DNA from: Pseudoalteromonas marina
GTDB taxonomy: Bacteria; Pseudomonadota; Gammaproteobacteria; Enterobacterales; Alteromonadaceae
DNA: 64,000 nucleotides
Reading direction: 5' to 3'
NCBI RefSeq assembly: GCF_000238335.3
Contig: NZ_AHCB03000006.1
Coordinates: forward strand, 310,001-374,000
The notes below the pieces were generated by a model, which was not told the origin of the DNA, did not search any database, and worked only from the letters and a program-made list of their open reading frames with translations. Position numbers and translations under genes: made by a program. Positions within the stretch are counted from its first letter, which is position 1, and every line of letters starts with the position of its first letter. Of the stretch, positions 53,202 through 62,907 are shown piece after piece.

Positions 53202-54032
53202 TTATTTTGTCTCAGCCACAGGGCTACCTAATAGATCCGTGTGAACATAAATTATTCTTTTACCTGGCTCAATAACGTTAAATATTACTGAGCGTATATC
53301 ACTATCTAAGTCGCCACTTTTGGTTGCGTAAGTACATACCTTTTTGCTTTTATTTATGTATATTGGATCAAAATATAAAAGCCATGGCTCTGATGAGTAA
53401 CAACTCTTTTCTTTCTCAACTAGCCTAAACCAAACTTGTCCTGAGCTGTGAGATATTTCAAATGATGAGCCTTTTACTAAATCTCCACCATTTGGCTTAA
53501 AATACGGCGAACCTAACTTCACTTTACGTTTAATTTCTGGGCTATATAAATAGGGTGAATAAGTAGTTTGATCTGTAGAATTATTAACCCTTTTAGCCCT
53601 TACTCTAAATTTAATTGTCGAAAACGGAAAAGAACTGTAGGTATAGTAATTATGTGGTGAGTTACTTATTAACCTGTAGGAATTATTGTTCAGTTCAGAT
53701 ACTTCAACATCAATACTAAAACTAAAATGACCACGGCTACGCATATCGTACGAGTAAAGACTTCCTTGAGGTGGGAATATAGGAGATGGTACCGTGATTT
53801 CTCCTTCTAATGCCCAATCCCATGAAATCTTTAAGGCATCATTGTCTTGTACATATTTAAAATTAGTCGGAGCTGTTACCCCTTGGCTTGGAGGTGTAGG
53901 GGTTATAGGAATAGGATCTGGTGGATATACTGGCCCGCCTGTATAGGGTGGTAAATTAAAAACCCCACTGGCCTTAGCCCCTTCTGCATAAAACAATAAA
54001 AATAAACATACTATTAAAACTTTAATCTTCAC
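53202..54032 (-). CDS. Exported protein ending in a detached Rhs core motif
   Basis: 276 residues when started at the GTG ending at 54032, which gives a clean signal peptide (KIKVLIVCLFLLFYAEGAKA) behind GAGAG. An ATG at 54113 would add 27 hydrophobic residues and is less likely. After a Pro-rich stretch (PVYPPDPIPITPTPP) there is a fibronectin-III-like domain (about 60-180; APTNFKYVQDNDALKISWDW). The last 18 residues, GKRIIYVHTDLLGSPVAE and on, match the HTD-x-LGSP block of Rhs cores. The stop is 15 bp before the Rhs start. It may be a shortened Rhs partner or a remnant of a broken larger gene. Confidence 0.65.
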   Translation of the reverse strand: MKIKVLIVCLFLLFYAEGAKASGVFNLPPYTGGPVYPPDPIPITPTPPSQGVTAPTNFKYVQDNDALKISWDWALEGEITVPSPIFPPQGSLYSYDMRSRGHFSFSIDVEVSELNNNSYRLISNSPHNYYTYSSFPFSTIKFRVRAKRVNNSTDQTTYSPYLYSPEIKRKVKLGSPYFKPNGGDLVKGSSFEISHSSGQVWFRLVEKEKSCYSSEPWLLYFDPIYINKSKKVCTYATKSGDLDSDIRSVIFNVIEPGKRIIYVHTDLLGSPVAETK

Positions 54033-54134
54033 ACTTACTCTCTGTACACAAAAAAGAAACATAATAACATAAATAAGGTACAGAAAGTAAAGCGAACAAT
54101 TACTTATAAACAATAAAACCTGTAGCCTAGCACT

Positions 54135-54163
54135 AAAAAACGAGCCTATTTTGGCTCGTTTTT
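54135..54163 (-). terminator. Intrinsic terminator of the metA-metH operon
   Basis: AAAAACGAGCC (54136-54146) pairs with GGCTCGTTTTT (54153-54163) around a 6-base loop, 40 bp after the stop of the second metH gene. It also separates the Met operon from the Rhs region. Confidence 0.88.
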
Positions 54164-54202
54164 CTTTTACTGATAGCTGACAACTAAAAACTGACCGCTT
54201 CG

Positions 54203-56836
54203 CTATGATTCCGGCTCATACCCCAAGTTAGGCGATAGCCACCTTTCGGCCTCTGCGAGCGTCATATTAGTTCGCTTGGCGTAGTCTTCTACCTGATCCT
54301 TTTGCACAGCGGCTACGGCGTAGTATTTTGCCTCTGGGTGTGAGAAATACCAGCCCGAAACAGCAGCTCCTGGCCACATTGCATATGAGCTGGTGAGCTG
54401 CATGCCAATGCGTTTTTCGGTATCGAGTAACTGCCAAATTTTCTTTTTCTCGGTGTGCTCTGGGCACGCAGGGTAACCCGGCGCTGGGCGAATGCCTTGG
54501 TAGTTTTCGCGAATTAGCTCATCGTTACAGAGGTTTTCATCGGGTGCGTAACCCCAATACTCTTTACGCACTTGTTCGTGCAGGTATTCAGCAAACGCTT
54601 CTGCGAGCCTGTCGGCAACCGCTTTTATCATTATTTTATTGTAGTCGTCTTGCTGTGCGTCGAACGCATTGGCTAGGTCGTCTTCTTCTAAACCGCCCGT
54701 TACTGCAAACGCGCCAAAGTAATCAGGTGTACCTTTTGGCGCAATGTAGTCAGCTAAACAATAGTTAGCAAAGTCGGTTTTTTCAGTTTGCTGGCGTAAA
54801 TGGCACGAGGTGTTTAACAGTTCTTTACGGGTTTCGTCGGTGTAAATTTCTATGTCATCGCCCACGCGGTTTGCAGGGAATAAACCTATTACACCTAAAG
54901 GTTGCAAAGTACCTGACTTTTCGAGGTCGTCGAGCATGTCGTTAGCGTCTTTAAATAAGCTACGTGCTTGCTCACCAACGACTTCATCGTCCATTATGCG
55001 CGGATATTTACCGGCGATTGACCACGTCATAAAGTATGGGGTCCAATCTATGTATTTACGTAACGTGGCTGTTGATACATTTTTAAATTCGGTCACGCCC
55101 AGCTTTTTAGGCACTGGTGGCGTGTAGTTATCCCAATCAAGCTTGGCTGCGTTATCGCGAGCGCGCTGTATGGTAACCGGTTTTGAACGTGGTTTTTTGC
55201 GCGCTTGTTGCTCGCGCACTTTTACGTACTCGGCTTTTGTTTTTTCTAAAAAAGCTGGTTTTAGCTCTTTAGATAACAAGCTCGATACCACGCCCACCGC
55301 ACGGCTGGCGTTATTTACATACACTACGCCTTTGTCGTACTGCGGCTCAATTTTAACGGCAGTATGCGCTTTAGAGGTAGTAGCGCCGCCAATCATAAGT
55401 GGGAGTTCAAAACCTCGGCGGGTCATTTCTTTGGCTACGTGTACCATTTCGTCAAGCGATGGGGTAATTAAACCCGAAAGGCCGATTATGTCGGCTTTTT
55501 CGTCAATGGCTGTTTGCAGTATTTTTTCGGCAGGTACCATTACACCTAAGTCGATTACTTCGTAGTTATTACATTGCAGTACTACGCCTACAATGTTTTT
55601 ACCTATGTCGTGCACGTCCCCTTTTACGGTGGCCATAACCACTTTACCGTTAGTGGCACCTTCTTCTTTTTCGGCTTCAATAAATGGGTCTAGGTAAGCC
55701 ACTGCGCGCTTCATAACGCGGGCCGATTTAACAACTTGCGGTAAAAACATTTTACCTGCGCCAAATAAATCCCCTACCACGTTCATGCCATCCATGAGTG
55801 GCCCTTCAATCACATGAATAGGTTTATCGGCAGCTGCGCGGCACTCTTCGGTATCTTCATCTATAAAGGTGGTAATGCCTTTTACAAGAGCGTGCTCTAA
55901 GCGTTTTTCAACAGGCCATGTGCGCCATTCTAAATCTTCTACGCGTTCGGCTTGTGCCATACCCGAAAACTTAGGCGCTATTTCTACAAGGCGCTCACCT
56001 GCACCGGGGTCGGTGTTAAGGATTACATCTTCTACTGCTTTGCGAAGTTCCTCGGGGATGTCGTCGTAAACCGCGAGTTGCCCTGCGTTTACAATACCCA
56101 TATCCATACCCGCTTTTATTGCGTGGTATAAAAACACCGAGTGAATGGCTTCACGCACGGGGTTATTCCCTCTAAACGAAAACGAGACATTAGACACCCC
56201 ACCCGACACTTTACAGTGGGGTAAGTTTTGCTTAATGCGGCGTGTGCCTTCTATAAATTCTACGGCGTAATTGTCGTGCTCTTCTATACCGGTGGCCACG
56301 GCAAATATATTAGGGTCAAATATAATATCTTCCGGCGGGAAGCCAATCTCTTCGACTAATATTTTGTAGCTGCGTGCACAGATTTCGTATTTGCGGTCTG
56401 CGGTGTCGGCTTGGCCGTCGGTATCAAACGCCATAACAACAGCAGCTGCACCAAAACGTTTAATAATTTTAGCTTGGTGTTTAAACGGCTCCTCCCCTTC
56501 TTTAAGCGATATTGAGTTAACAATAGCCTTGCCTTGAATACACTTTAAGCCTGCTTCTATTACTTCCCATTTAGAAGAGTCGACCATAATAGGTACTTTA
56601 GAAATATCAGGCTCTGAGGCAATTAAATTTAAAAACTTCACCATGGCCGCTTTTGAGTCCAGCATGGCTTCGTCCATGTTGATATCAATAACCTGGGCGC
56701 CGTTTTCTACTTGTTCGCGGGCAACATTCAGGGCGGTCTCGTAATCTTCTTCCATGATTAAGCGTTTAAACATGGCAGAGCCGGTTACGTTGGTACGCTC
56801 GCCGACATTGGTAAATACTGCAATTTGTTGGGTCAT
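54203..56836 (-). CDS. metH: Cobalamin-dependent methionine synthase, C-terminal subunit
   Basis: 877 residues covering domains 2-4 of MetH: methyltetrahydrofolate-binding (about 5-290; [11 protein letters not shown]), cap and cobalamin-binding (about 310-550, with the lower-ligand H409 in [12 protein letters not shown]), and the AdoMet-dependent activation domain (about 570-877; [18 protein letters not shown]). It lines up with E. coli MetH from the second domain to the end. It lacks the homocysteine domain, which is encoded as a separate gene 10 bp upstream. The start has a clear GGAG ribosome binding site (aggagccgccaATG). The two proteins together should make methionine from homocysteine. 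Confidence 0.92.
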   Translation of the reverse strand: MTQQIAVFTNVGERTNVTGSAMFKRLIMEEDYETALNVAREQVENGAQVIDINMDEAMLDSKAAMVKFLNLIASEPDISKVPIMVDSSKWEVIEAGLKCIQGKAIVNSISLKEGEEPFKHQAKIIKRFGAAAVVMAFDTDGQADTADRKYEICARSYKILVEEIGFPPEDIIFDPNIFAVATGIEEHDNYAVEFIEGTRRIKQNLPHCKVSGGVSNVSFSFRGNNPVREAIHSVFLYHAIKAGMDMGIVNAGQLAVYDDIPEELRKAVEDVILNTDPGAGERLVEIAPKFSGMAQAERVEDLEWRTWPVEKRLEHALVKGITTFIDEDTEECRAAADKPIHVIEGPLMDGMNVVGDLFGAGKMFLPQVVKSARVMKRAVAYLDPFIEAEKEEGATNGKVVMATVKGDVHDIGKNIVGVVLQCNNYEVIDLGVMVPAEKILQTAIDEKADIIGLSGLITPSLDEMVHVAKEMTRRGFELPLMIGGATTSKAHTAVKIEPQYDKGVVYVNNASRAVGVVSSLLSKELKPAFLEKTKAEYVKVREQQARKKPRSKPVTIQRARDNAAKLDWDNYTPPVPKKLGVTEFKNVSTATLRKYIDWTPYFMTWSIAGKYPRIMDDEVVGEQARSLFKDANDMLDDLEKSGTLQPLGVIGLFPANRVGDDIEIYTDETRKELLNTSCHLRQQTEKTDFANYCLADYIAPKGTPDYFGAFAVTGGLEEDDLANAFDAQQDDYNKIMIKAVADRLAEAFAEYLHEQVRKEYWGYAPDENLCNDELIRENYQGIRPAPGYPACPEHTEKKKIWQLLDTEKRIGMQLTSSYAMWPGAAVSGWYFSHPEAKYYAVAAVQKDQVEDYAKRTNMTLAEAERWLSPNLGYEPES

Positions 56837-56846
56837 TGGCGGCTCC

Positions 56847-57917
56847 TTAATTTAAGTTACAGGCTTCAAGGCCTGATAAACGCATGCGAACATCAAGCTC
56901 TGGCAATGCGCGAGGTTTCACCCCTTCAAGCCCTTTAGCAAACGCACGAATATGCCCAGGCGTTGTACCACAGCAACCACCCACAATATTAATAAAGCCC
57001 GATTTGCCCCAATCTATAATCTCGGCTGCCATATCGCCCGCTTCTAGGTCGTACTCACCAAATTCGTTAGGCAAACCGGCATTGGGGTGCACTGAGGTAA
57101 ATGTTTCGCATACGCGCGAAAGCTCTTCTACGTATTGGCGCAGTAAATCTGGCCCAAGGGCACAGTTAAGGCCAATTGAAATAGGCTTTATATGGCGAAT
57201 AGAATTATAAAATGCTTCGGTTGTTTGCCCCGAAAGCGTACGCCCTGAGGCATCGGTAATAGTGCCCGAGATCATTACGGGTAATGTGCGCTCGGCTTGC
57301 TCAAAGGCTTCTTCTACTGCGAATGAGGCGGCTTTTGCATTTAGGGTGTCGAATATGGTTTCAATAAGTATTAAATCAGCGCCGCCTTCCATTAATGCAA
57401 GGGTAGACTCTACATACGCAGTAACCAGCTTATCAAACGTTACGTTACGGTAACCTGGGTCGTTTACATCTGGCGAGATAGAACAGGTTTTAGATGTTGG
57501 CCCTAAAACCCCCGCTACATAGCGTGGTTTTTCTGGATTTTTAGCGGTGAACTCGTCACATATAGCACGCGCGAGTTTTGCCGACTCTAAGTTTACCTCA
57601 CGGCTTATACTTGCCATGTCGTAATCTTCCATCGAAATGGTGGTTGAGTTAAAGGTATTGGTTTCAATAATATCTGCACCGGCAGTTAAAAAGCCGCGGT
57701 GTATATCGGTTATTAACTCTGGCTTAGTGAGGCTTAATAAATCGTTATTACCTTTAATTAGCACGTGCCAATCTTTAAAACGCTCGCCTCGGTAGTCTTC
57801 TTCTTCAAGTTTATGAGTTTGGATCATAGTGCCCATAGCGCCGTCTAAAATTAAAATACGCTCTTTAAGCGCTTCACTTAGTTCGGCTTGTTTGTTGGCG
57901 GCTGTATTATTCGGCAT
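56847..57917 (-). CDS. metH: Methionine synthase homocysteine-binding subunit
   Basis: 356 residues: the first domain of MetH (betaine-homocysteine methyltransferase fold). It includes [13 protein letters not shown] near the start and zinc ligands C252 (GLNCALGP) and C315-C316 ([12 protein letters not shown]). It ends [11 protein letters not shown], exactly where E. coli MetH enters the linker to its folate domain. The stop is 10 bp before the next start and the two genes are in different reading frames, so a simple nonsense change in a fused gene is not enough to explain it. Its start overlaps metA by 11 bp. It uses homocysteine and passes methionine out after methyl transfer in complex with the second protein. 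Confidence 0.9.
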   Translation of the reverse strand: MPNNTAANKQAELSEALKERILILDGAMGTMIQTHKLEEEDYRGERFKDWHVLIKGNNDLLSLTKPELITDIHRGFLTAGADIIETNTFNSTTISMEDYDMASISREVNLESAKLARAICDEFTAKNPEKPRYVAGVLGPTSKTCSISPDVNDPGYRNVTFDKLVTAYVESTLALMEGGADLILIETIFDTLNAKAASFAVEEAFEQAERTLPVMISGTITDASGRTLSGQTTEAFYNSIRHIKPISIGLNCALGPDLLRQYVEELSRVCETFTSVHPNAGLPNEFGEYDLEAGDMAAEIIDWGKSGFINIVGGCCGTTPGHIRAFAKGLEGVKPRALPELDVRMRLSGLEACNLN

Positions 57918-58854
57918 AGTTGTTAGTCCTCACATCTTGGCTAACTAAATTAATATCATACGGTGTGGTTTGATACACGTAGTAATTTAACCAGTTCGAA
58001 AAAAGTAAAAAAGCATGGCTTTGCCACGTTTTTGACGGTTGCTTGCTTGCATCATCATCGGGAAAATAGTTTTCAGGTTTTGGCGCATCTGGGCTTTTTT
58101 GTAAATCACGCTCATACTCCCCTTTTAGGGTGTCGGCATCGTATTCTGGGTGGCCTGTTATAAATACTTGGCTACCCGATTTGTTTTTTAATAAGTAAGC
58201 ACCCACTCGCTCAGAGCCTGCTAATACAACGAGATCGTCACACGCATTTATTTTTTTTATATCAATGTGCCCATAACGTGAGTGTGGTACTAAAAAGGTA
58301 TCGTCAAAACCGCGGGTTAATGCCCCGTGTTTAAAGTGGCATTGGTGAGTAAATACGCCACACAGCTTATTGGGTTTTAAGTCGCGCTTTAAATTGTAGC
58401 TATGGAATAGCGCTGCATGAGCCGCCCAACACGAAAACAACGTAGAGGTAACGTGCTGCTCTGCCCAATCAATAATGACTTTAAGCTCTTCCCAGTAGGC
58501 AACATCTTCATACTCTAAATGCGCAAGCGGTGCGCCTGTAACAATAAGCGCATCGTAGTTGTTATTTTTTACCTCTGAAAAATAGCGATAAAAGGTATCT
58601 AGGTGTTCTTCTGAGTTATTACTGCTACGGTGAGTGTCTAGGCGCAGCAGCTCTACGTTTACTTGCAAAGGAGAATTTGCAAGTAAGCGAATAAACTGAA
58701 CTTCGGTTTCTACTTTATTAGGCATTAAATTTAATATAGCCAAACGCATTGGGCGGATTTCTTGCGTTTTTGCACGGCTTTTTGGCATTACGAATACGTT
58801 CTCTTGGCGCAAACGTGCAATGGCTGGAAGCTCATCCTTTACGGTAATTGGCAT
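57907..58854 (-). CDS. metA: Homoserine O-acyltransferase MetA
   Basis: 315 residues of the MetA/HTS family. The nucleophile is C142 in [11 protein letters not shown]; the catalytic His and Glu lie in TGHPEYDA. It closely follows E. coli MetA. Residue 111, which sets acyl choice (Gly for succinyl, Glu for acetyl in characterised enzymes), is Ala here ([15 protein letters not shown]). So it may use succinyl-CoA, but this is not the standard residue. It is the first gene of a unit with the two metH genes (11-bp overlap). A candidate MetJ operator lies about 60 bp upstream. Confidence 0.93.
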   Translation of the reverse strand: MPITVKDELPAIARLRQENVFVMPKSRAKTQEIRPMRLAILNLMPNKVETEVQFIRLLANSPLQVNVELLRLDTHRSSNNSEEHLDTFYRYFSEVKNNNYDALIVTGAPLAHLEYEDVAYWEELKVIIDWAEQHVTSTLFSCWAAHAALFHSYNLKRDLKPNKLCGVFTHQCHFKHGALTRGFDDTFLVPHSRYGHIDIKKINACDDLVVLAGSERVGAYLLKNKSGSQVFITGHPEYDADTLKGEYERDLQKSPDAPKPENYFPDDDASKQPSKTWQSHAFLLFSNWLNYYVYQTTPYDINLVSQDVRTNNYAE

Positions 58855-58912
58855 ATTTTTAACTCCTACTCATAAAAACTTGTGCTAATTATGAACTGAA
58901 AGCAAAAAATAT

Positions 58913-58944
58913 CAACCTCTAGATGTATAGATGTCTAAATGAAT
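58913..58944. promoter_or_regulatory. Candidate MetJ operator (met boxes)
   Basis: Four 8-bp units in phase match the met box AGACGTCT: CAACCTCT (5/8), AGATGTAT (6/8), AGATGTCT (7/8), AAATGAAT (4/8). The two central units are the strongest, as in known MetJ sites that need at least two adjacent boxes. It lies 59-90 bp upstream of the metA start. MetJ with AdoMet as co-repressor would then shut down the operon when methionine is plentiful. Confidence 0.65.
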
Positions 58945-59028
58945 TTATTCATTATTACTTAAGTATGTGGCAAGCAATGAGTCACTCCCTTAAAAAGAGG
59001 CTTAACTCACTGCATTTAAAATAATGAA

Positions 59029-60330
59029 CTAATTATTGCCCACTAATATTAAATTTTGCTGAGGGGGAATTAAATACTCAGCGCCGTTTTTGGTAATTAC
59101 AGCCATTTCTTCAACAGAAATGGTTTTAAACTCGGTGTTGTTTAAAGGCCAACTAAAAAAGCCATCAAAAGCAAACACCATTCCTTCTTTAAGTTTACGA
59201 TGAGCAGCAGGCCTTACTTGGGCACTGCGAGAGCCACCTAAATTGGGCCCGGTATCGTGTGCAACATACCCAACTGGATGGCCGGTACTCCATGGCACAG
59301 GTTCTGAGTTGTATTTATTCATTAATACGGTTTGAGCTTGATCCACGTCTATCCCCCTTACGCCGGGTTTCATTGCATTAAATGCGGCAAAACCGCTATC
59401 TCGGGCATTAATCCAATATTGCTGAATGTTGGCTGGTGCAGAGGTTTCCCCTTCTTTAAGTACATAAGCAAAACGCTGAATGTCACTTACCCAGCGATTG
59501 TAGAGCTTTACGCCAAAATCAATTTGAATTACGTCGCCAGGCATAATGACTTTATTTGTAGAATGCGAATGCCCGCGGTCAGGGCCTGAATTTACGTTAG
59601 GATTTTGGTCGGCAGCCCATGCATCGGTTACACCTCGAGCTTTCATTTTAGCTTTTAAAAATTTAGCTACATCGGCATCGGTGGTTTTACCCGGAATAAT
59701 AGTTTTATAAGCCTCTATTTGCCACGTTGCTGAAAGCATTGCGGCCTCTTTCATTATTTCAACTTCAGCAGGTAACTTAATTGAAAGCCATTGATAAACG
59801 ACTTCTTCAGACGATACGAGCTTTGCTGTTTGCTTTGCGCCTAATAAGTTAGTTAATTGCTTGTATTGCGAGTGCGATAACCCATCTGCCTGTGCATTAA
59901 GATCAGAGACATTTATTGCTATACGCTCAAAGGGTTGTTTTTTTATAAACTCAGCCGCGTATTTTAACGCAGACACACTGCGTGGCACCGAGATCACTTT
60001 TTCATGTATGTTTAGCTCGTCGAGTGCTTTTGCTTCGCTTGAAGGTGAGTAGGCTACCGAATGAAACGCCCCTTTATTAAAATAAAATAAATATGCCGCT
60101 GGCGAACCTGCGTTTTCACAGCCAATATGATCAGCCAATGGGTCGATGTTATTTTCTCTACAAACAATAAGCCAAGCATCTACCTTAGCTGCTTTTAAAG
60201 CGTTTGGCAGGAGTTTATTTATTCTTTGTTTTCTTATTTCGGGCCAAGGAGAATCGACTGCGTTAGCTTTGGGGGTTGTGGTAAATAACGTAAGCAAAGC
60301 CAACATTATTATTACTTTTTGTATAGTCAT
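59029..60330 (-). CDS. Exported M24 family metallopeptidase (Xaa-Pro type)
   Basis: 433 residues with a signal peptide (1-24, ending ANA). The N-terminal creatinase-like domain spans about 30-185. The pita-bread catalytic domain (about 190-425) has metal-site positions D in IQIDFGVK, D in VSDIQR, H in GHPVGYVAHD and E in SVEEMAVI. The usual V-E-P-G metal site is F-D-G-F here, so one ligand may be Asp rather than Glu. It probably removes amino acids ahead of proline in the periplasm, or is an altered form. It is a single gene divergent from ettA. Confidence 0.82.
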   Translation of the reverse strand: MTIQKVIIMLALLTLFTTTPKANAVDSPWPEIRKQRINKLLPNALKAAKVDAWLIVCRENNIDPLADHIGCENAGSPAAYLFYFNKGAFHSVAYSPSSEAKALDELNIHEKVISVPRSVSALKYAAEFIKKQPFERIAINVSDLNAQADGLSHSQYKQLTNLLGAKQTAKLVSSEEVVYQWLSIKLPAEVEIMKEAAMLSATWQIEAYKTIIPGKTTDADVAKFLKAKMKARGVTDAWAADQNPNVNSGPDRGHSHSTNKVIMPGDVIQIDFGVKLYNRWVSDIQRFAYVLKEGETSAPANIQQYWINARDSGFAAFNAMKPGVRGIDVDQAQTVLMNKYNSEPVPWSTGHPVGYVAHDTGPNLGGSRSAQVRPAAHRKLKEGMVFAFDGFFSWPLNNTEFKTISVEEMAVITKNGAEYLIPPQQNLILVGNN

Positions 60331-60506
60331 GGGTTTTTCTTATTTTTACTATGGTTTAAATACGTTAGCACACCCAAATAAAACTATACATTTAACGAGA
60401 TAAAACGATAAAGATATATTCCCACCCGCCATTCGTTGACTGTTTCACCTCTCAACAACTACAATACAACATTAAAATTTTTATTATTATTTGAAGGCTT
60501 TCCTCC

Positions 60507-62180
60507 ATGGTTTTACCTGATAAGTTTATTTTCTCGATGAGTCGAGTATCTAAAGTTGTGCCGCCTAAGCGTACAATTTTAAAAGATATTTCATTGCACT
60601 TTTTTCCTGGCGCCAAAATTGGTGTACTTGGTTTAAATGGTTCTGGTAAATCATCATTGCTACGTATTATGGCCGGTGTTGACCAAGACTTTGAAGGTGA
60701 GGCACGCCCTCAGCCTGGTACTAAAATTGGTTACTTACCACAAGAACCAGTACTAGACGAAAGCAAAACAGTACGAGAAATAGTTGAAGAAGCTGTTGGC
60801 GAGGTAAAACACGCCCTTAATCGCCTTGACGAGGTGTACAACGAGTACGCAATGGAAGGTGCTGACTTTGACGCACTGGCTAAAGAACAAGGTGAATTAG
60901 AAGCAGTTATTCAAGCGCACGATGGTCATAATATCGATAACGTACTAGAGCGCGCTGCAGATGCACTTCGCTTACCTGAGTGGGATGCTAAAATTGAGCA
61001 CCTTTCAGGTGGTGAACGCCGCCGTGTTGCTATTTGTCGTTTGTTACTCGAAAAACCAGACATGCTTATTCTTGATGAACCAACTAACCACTTGGATGCT
61101 GAGTCGGTTGCATGGTTAGAGCGCTTCTTACATGACTACGAAGGCACTGTTGTGGCAGTAACGCATGACCGTTACTTCCTTGATAATGTTGCTGGCTGGA
61201 TATTAGAGCTTGACCGTGGTGAAGGTATTCCATGGGAAGGTAACTACTCTTCTTGGCTTGAACAAAAAGACGCGCGCTTACAGCAAGAACAAAAATCTGA
61301 AAAAGCACGTCAAAAATCAATTGCGCAAGAACTTGAATGGGTGCGTTCAAACCCTAAAGGTCGTCAGGCTAAGTCTAAAGCACGTATGGCGCAGTTTAGC
61401 GAGCTACAACAATCAGATTACCAAAAACGTAACGAAACAAACGAGCTATTTATTCCACCTGGCCCACGTTTAGGCGACCAAGTATTAGAAGTTACTAACT
61501 TACGTAAAAGCTTTGGCGACCGCGTATTAATAGACGACTTAAGCTTTACAATGCCTAAAGGCGCTATTGTGGGCATTATTGGTGCCAACGGCGCGGGTAA
61601 ATCTACACTATTTAAAATGTTAAGTGGCGAAGAGCAGCCAGATAGCGGCAGTGTTAACGTTGGTGAAACCGTACAACTAGCAACGGTTGATCAGTTCCGC
61701 GACGATATGGACGAAAGCAAAACAGTTTTTCAAGAAATATCTGACGGACAAGACGTTTTAAAAATTGGTAACTTTGAATTCCCAAGCCGTGCTTACGTTA
61801 GCCGTTTTAACTTTAAAGGTAACGATCAGCAAAAGTTTGTAAAAGACTTATCGGGCGGTGAGCGTAACCGTTTACACCTTGCTAAATTATTAAAAGCCGG
61901 TGGTAACGTAGTGCTACTGGATGAGCCAACCAATGATCTAGACGTTGAAACACTTCGTGCGCTTGAGAATGCTATTTTAGAATTCCCAGGTTGTGTAATG
62001 TGTATATCGCATGACCGTTGGTTCCTTGACCGAATTGCTACGCACATTTTAGATTACCGCGACGAAGGAAAAATTAACTTTTTCGATGGTAACTATACTG
62101 AATACGAAGAGTGGCTCAAAAAGACCTACGGTGCAGAAGCTGCACAACCTAAGCGTATAAAATACAAAAAAATTGGTTAA
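60507..62180 (+). CDS. ettA: Energy-dependent translational throttle protein EttA
   Basis: 557 residues; two ABC-F ATPase modules. The first has Walker A GLNGSGKSS and signature LSGGERRRVAI; the second has GANGAGKST and LSGGERNRLHLA; each is followed by a D-E-P-T-N Walker B. The ETTA-type start (FIFSMSRVSKVVPPKRTIL) and the linker with GRQAKSKARMAQF agree with E. coli EttA. It binds the ribosomal E site and senses the ATP/ADP ratio to gate the first steps of elongation. It is a single gene with a strong terminator. Confidence 0.95.
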   Translation: MVLPDKFIFSMSRVSKVVPPKRTILKDISLHFFPGAKIGVLGLNGSGKSSLLRIMAGVDQDFEGEARPQPGTKIGYLPQEPVLDESKTVREIVEEAVGEVKHALNRLDEVYNEYAMEGADFDALAKEQGELEAVIQAHDGHNIDNVLERAADALRLPEWDAKIEHLSGGERRRVAICRLLLEKPDMLILDEPTNHLDAESVAWLERFLHDYEGTVVAVTHDRYFLDNVAGWILELDRGEGIPWEGNYSSWLEQKDARLQQEQKSEKARQKSIAQELEWVRSNPKGRQAKSKARMAQFSELQQSDYQKRNETNELFIPPGPRLGDQVLEVTNLRKSFGDRVLIDDLSFTMPKGAIVGIIGANGAGKSTLFKMLSGEEQPDSGSVNVGETVQLATVDQFRDDMDESKTVFQEISDGQDVLKIGNFEFPSRAYVSRFNFKGNDQQKFVKDLSGGERNRLHLAKLLKAGGNVVLLDEPTNDLDVETLRALENAILEFPGCVMCISHDRWFLDRIATHILDYRDEGKINFFDGNYTEYEEWLKKTYGAEAAQPKRIKYKKIG

Positions 62181-62205
62181 TAGCTAAATTAACTGAAATA
62201 CCTTT

Positions 62206-62233
62206 AAAACCCTGCTTTTCGCAGGGTTTTTTT
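62206..62233 (+). terminator. Intrinsic terminator of ettA
   Basis: AAAACCCTGC (62206-62215) pairs with GCAGGGTTTT (62221-62230) around 5 bases, then a T-run. Confidence 0.9.
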
Positions 62234-62485
62234 ATGCCTTAAATAAACTATGTGTGTTTGTAGCTAGCAACTGTGTAATTTAAAGCTATGCTTATACCAA
62301 TTTTATTTAAAAATATTATGCATTTGATTGATGTTGAATCACTCGCTAACTAAATAAAAAATTATTCACATAGAACAACCATATGCCGTAATTTTAGTGA
62401 TTATTAATGAGTTGTTTTATTCGCACTATTACTGAACACTAATTTAATGCTATTGATATTACTAAAAAAACAATAAGGCAGAGTC
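62234..62485. other. Non-coding AT-rich region before PilZ gene
   Basis: About 250 bp, together with the terminator the longest gene-free stretch in this part. It should contain the PilZ promoter. I see no operator or RNA in it that I can support. Confidence 0.4.
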
Positions 62486-62854
62486 ATGCAAGAACGTCGT
62501 CAATTTTCACGTATTTTATTTTCAACCGATGCGCACATAATTTTTCAAGAAAATGAGTACCCATGTACCTTGCTTGATATTTCATTGCACGGCGCGTTAG
62601 TCAGTAAATGTGATGTGTTAAATGATCAAATAGAAAATGATGCCATACTGCGTTTTATTTTACCCGACAGCGAAATTGAAATAAAAATGGAGACAACGAT
62701 TTGCCATGTAGAAGCCAATCACATTGGTTTAAAGTGTAAGCATATTGATATTGATAGTATTACCTATCTAAAAAGACTCATTGAACTCAACTTAGCGGAC
62801 GATGAATTACTTCACCGCGAATTAGCCATGCTTATTCACGACTCACAAAAATAG
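62486..62854 (+). CDS. PilZ-domain c-di-GMP effector
   Basis: 122 residues that are one PilZ domain. The c-di-GMP-binding R-x3-R at the N terminus is in QERRQFSRILF, and the second motif D/N-x-S-x-x-G is DISLHGA (about residues 35-41). A helical tail follows (about 85-120). It should bind c-di-GMP and act on a partner, for example pili, flagella or a polysaccharide machine, none of which is adjacent. It is followed by the deacetylase-family gene on the same strand (53 bp), which could be co-transcribed. Confidence 0.88.
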   Translation: MQERRQFSRILFSTDAHIIFQENEYPCTLLDISLHGALVSKCDVLNDQIENDAILRFILPDSEIEIKMETTICHVEANHIGLKCKHIDIDSITYLKRLIELNLADDELLHRELAMLIHDSQK

Positions 62855-62907
62855 ACACTTTGAGGGGAGTTGATTACCATAGGGAAAACTTTATAGCCTG
62901 TGTGAAT

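Noticed and set aside
55143..55565. 140-residue open frame antisense to metH
   Set aside because: Shadow of a highly conserved gene; no start signal and no recognisable family.
62860..62907. TTG start extension of the deacetylase-family gene
   Set aside because: Adds residues unlike the family N terminus; ATG at 62908 starts directly before the conserved LPLVYHPNYS.
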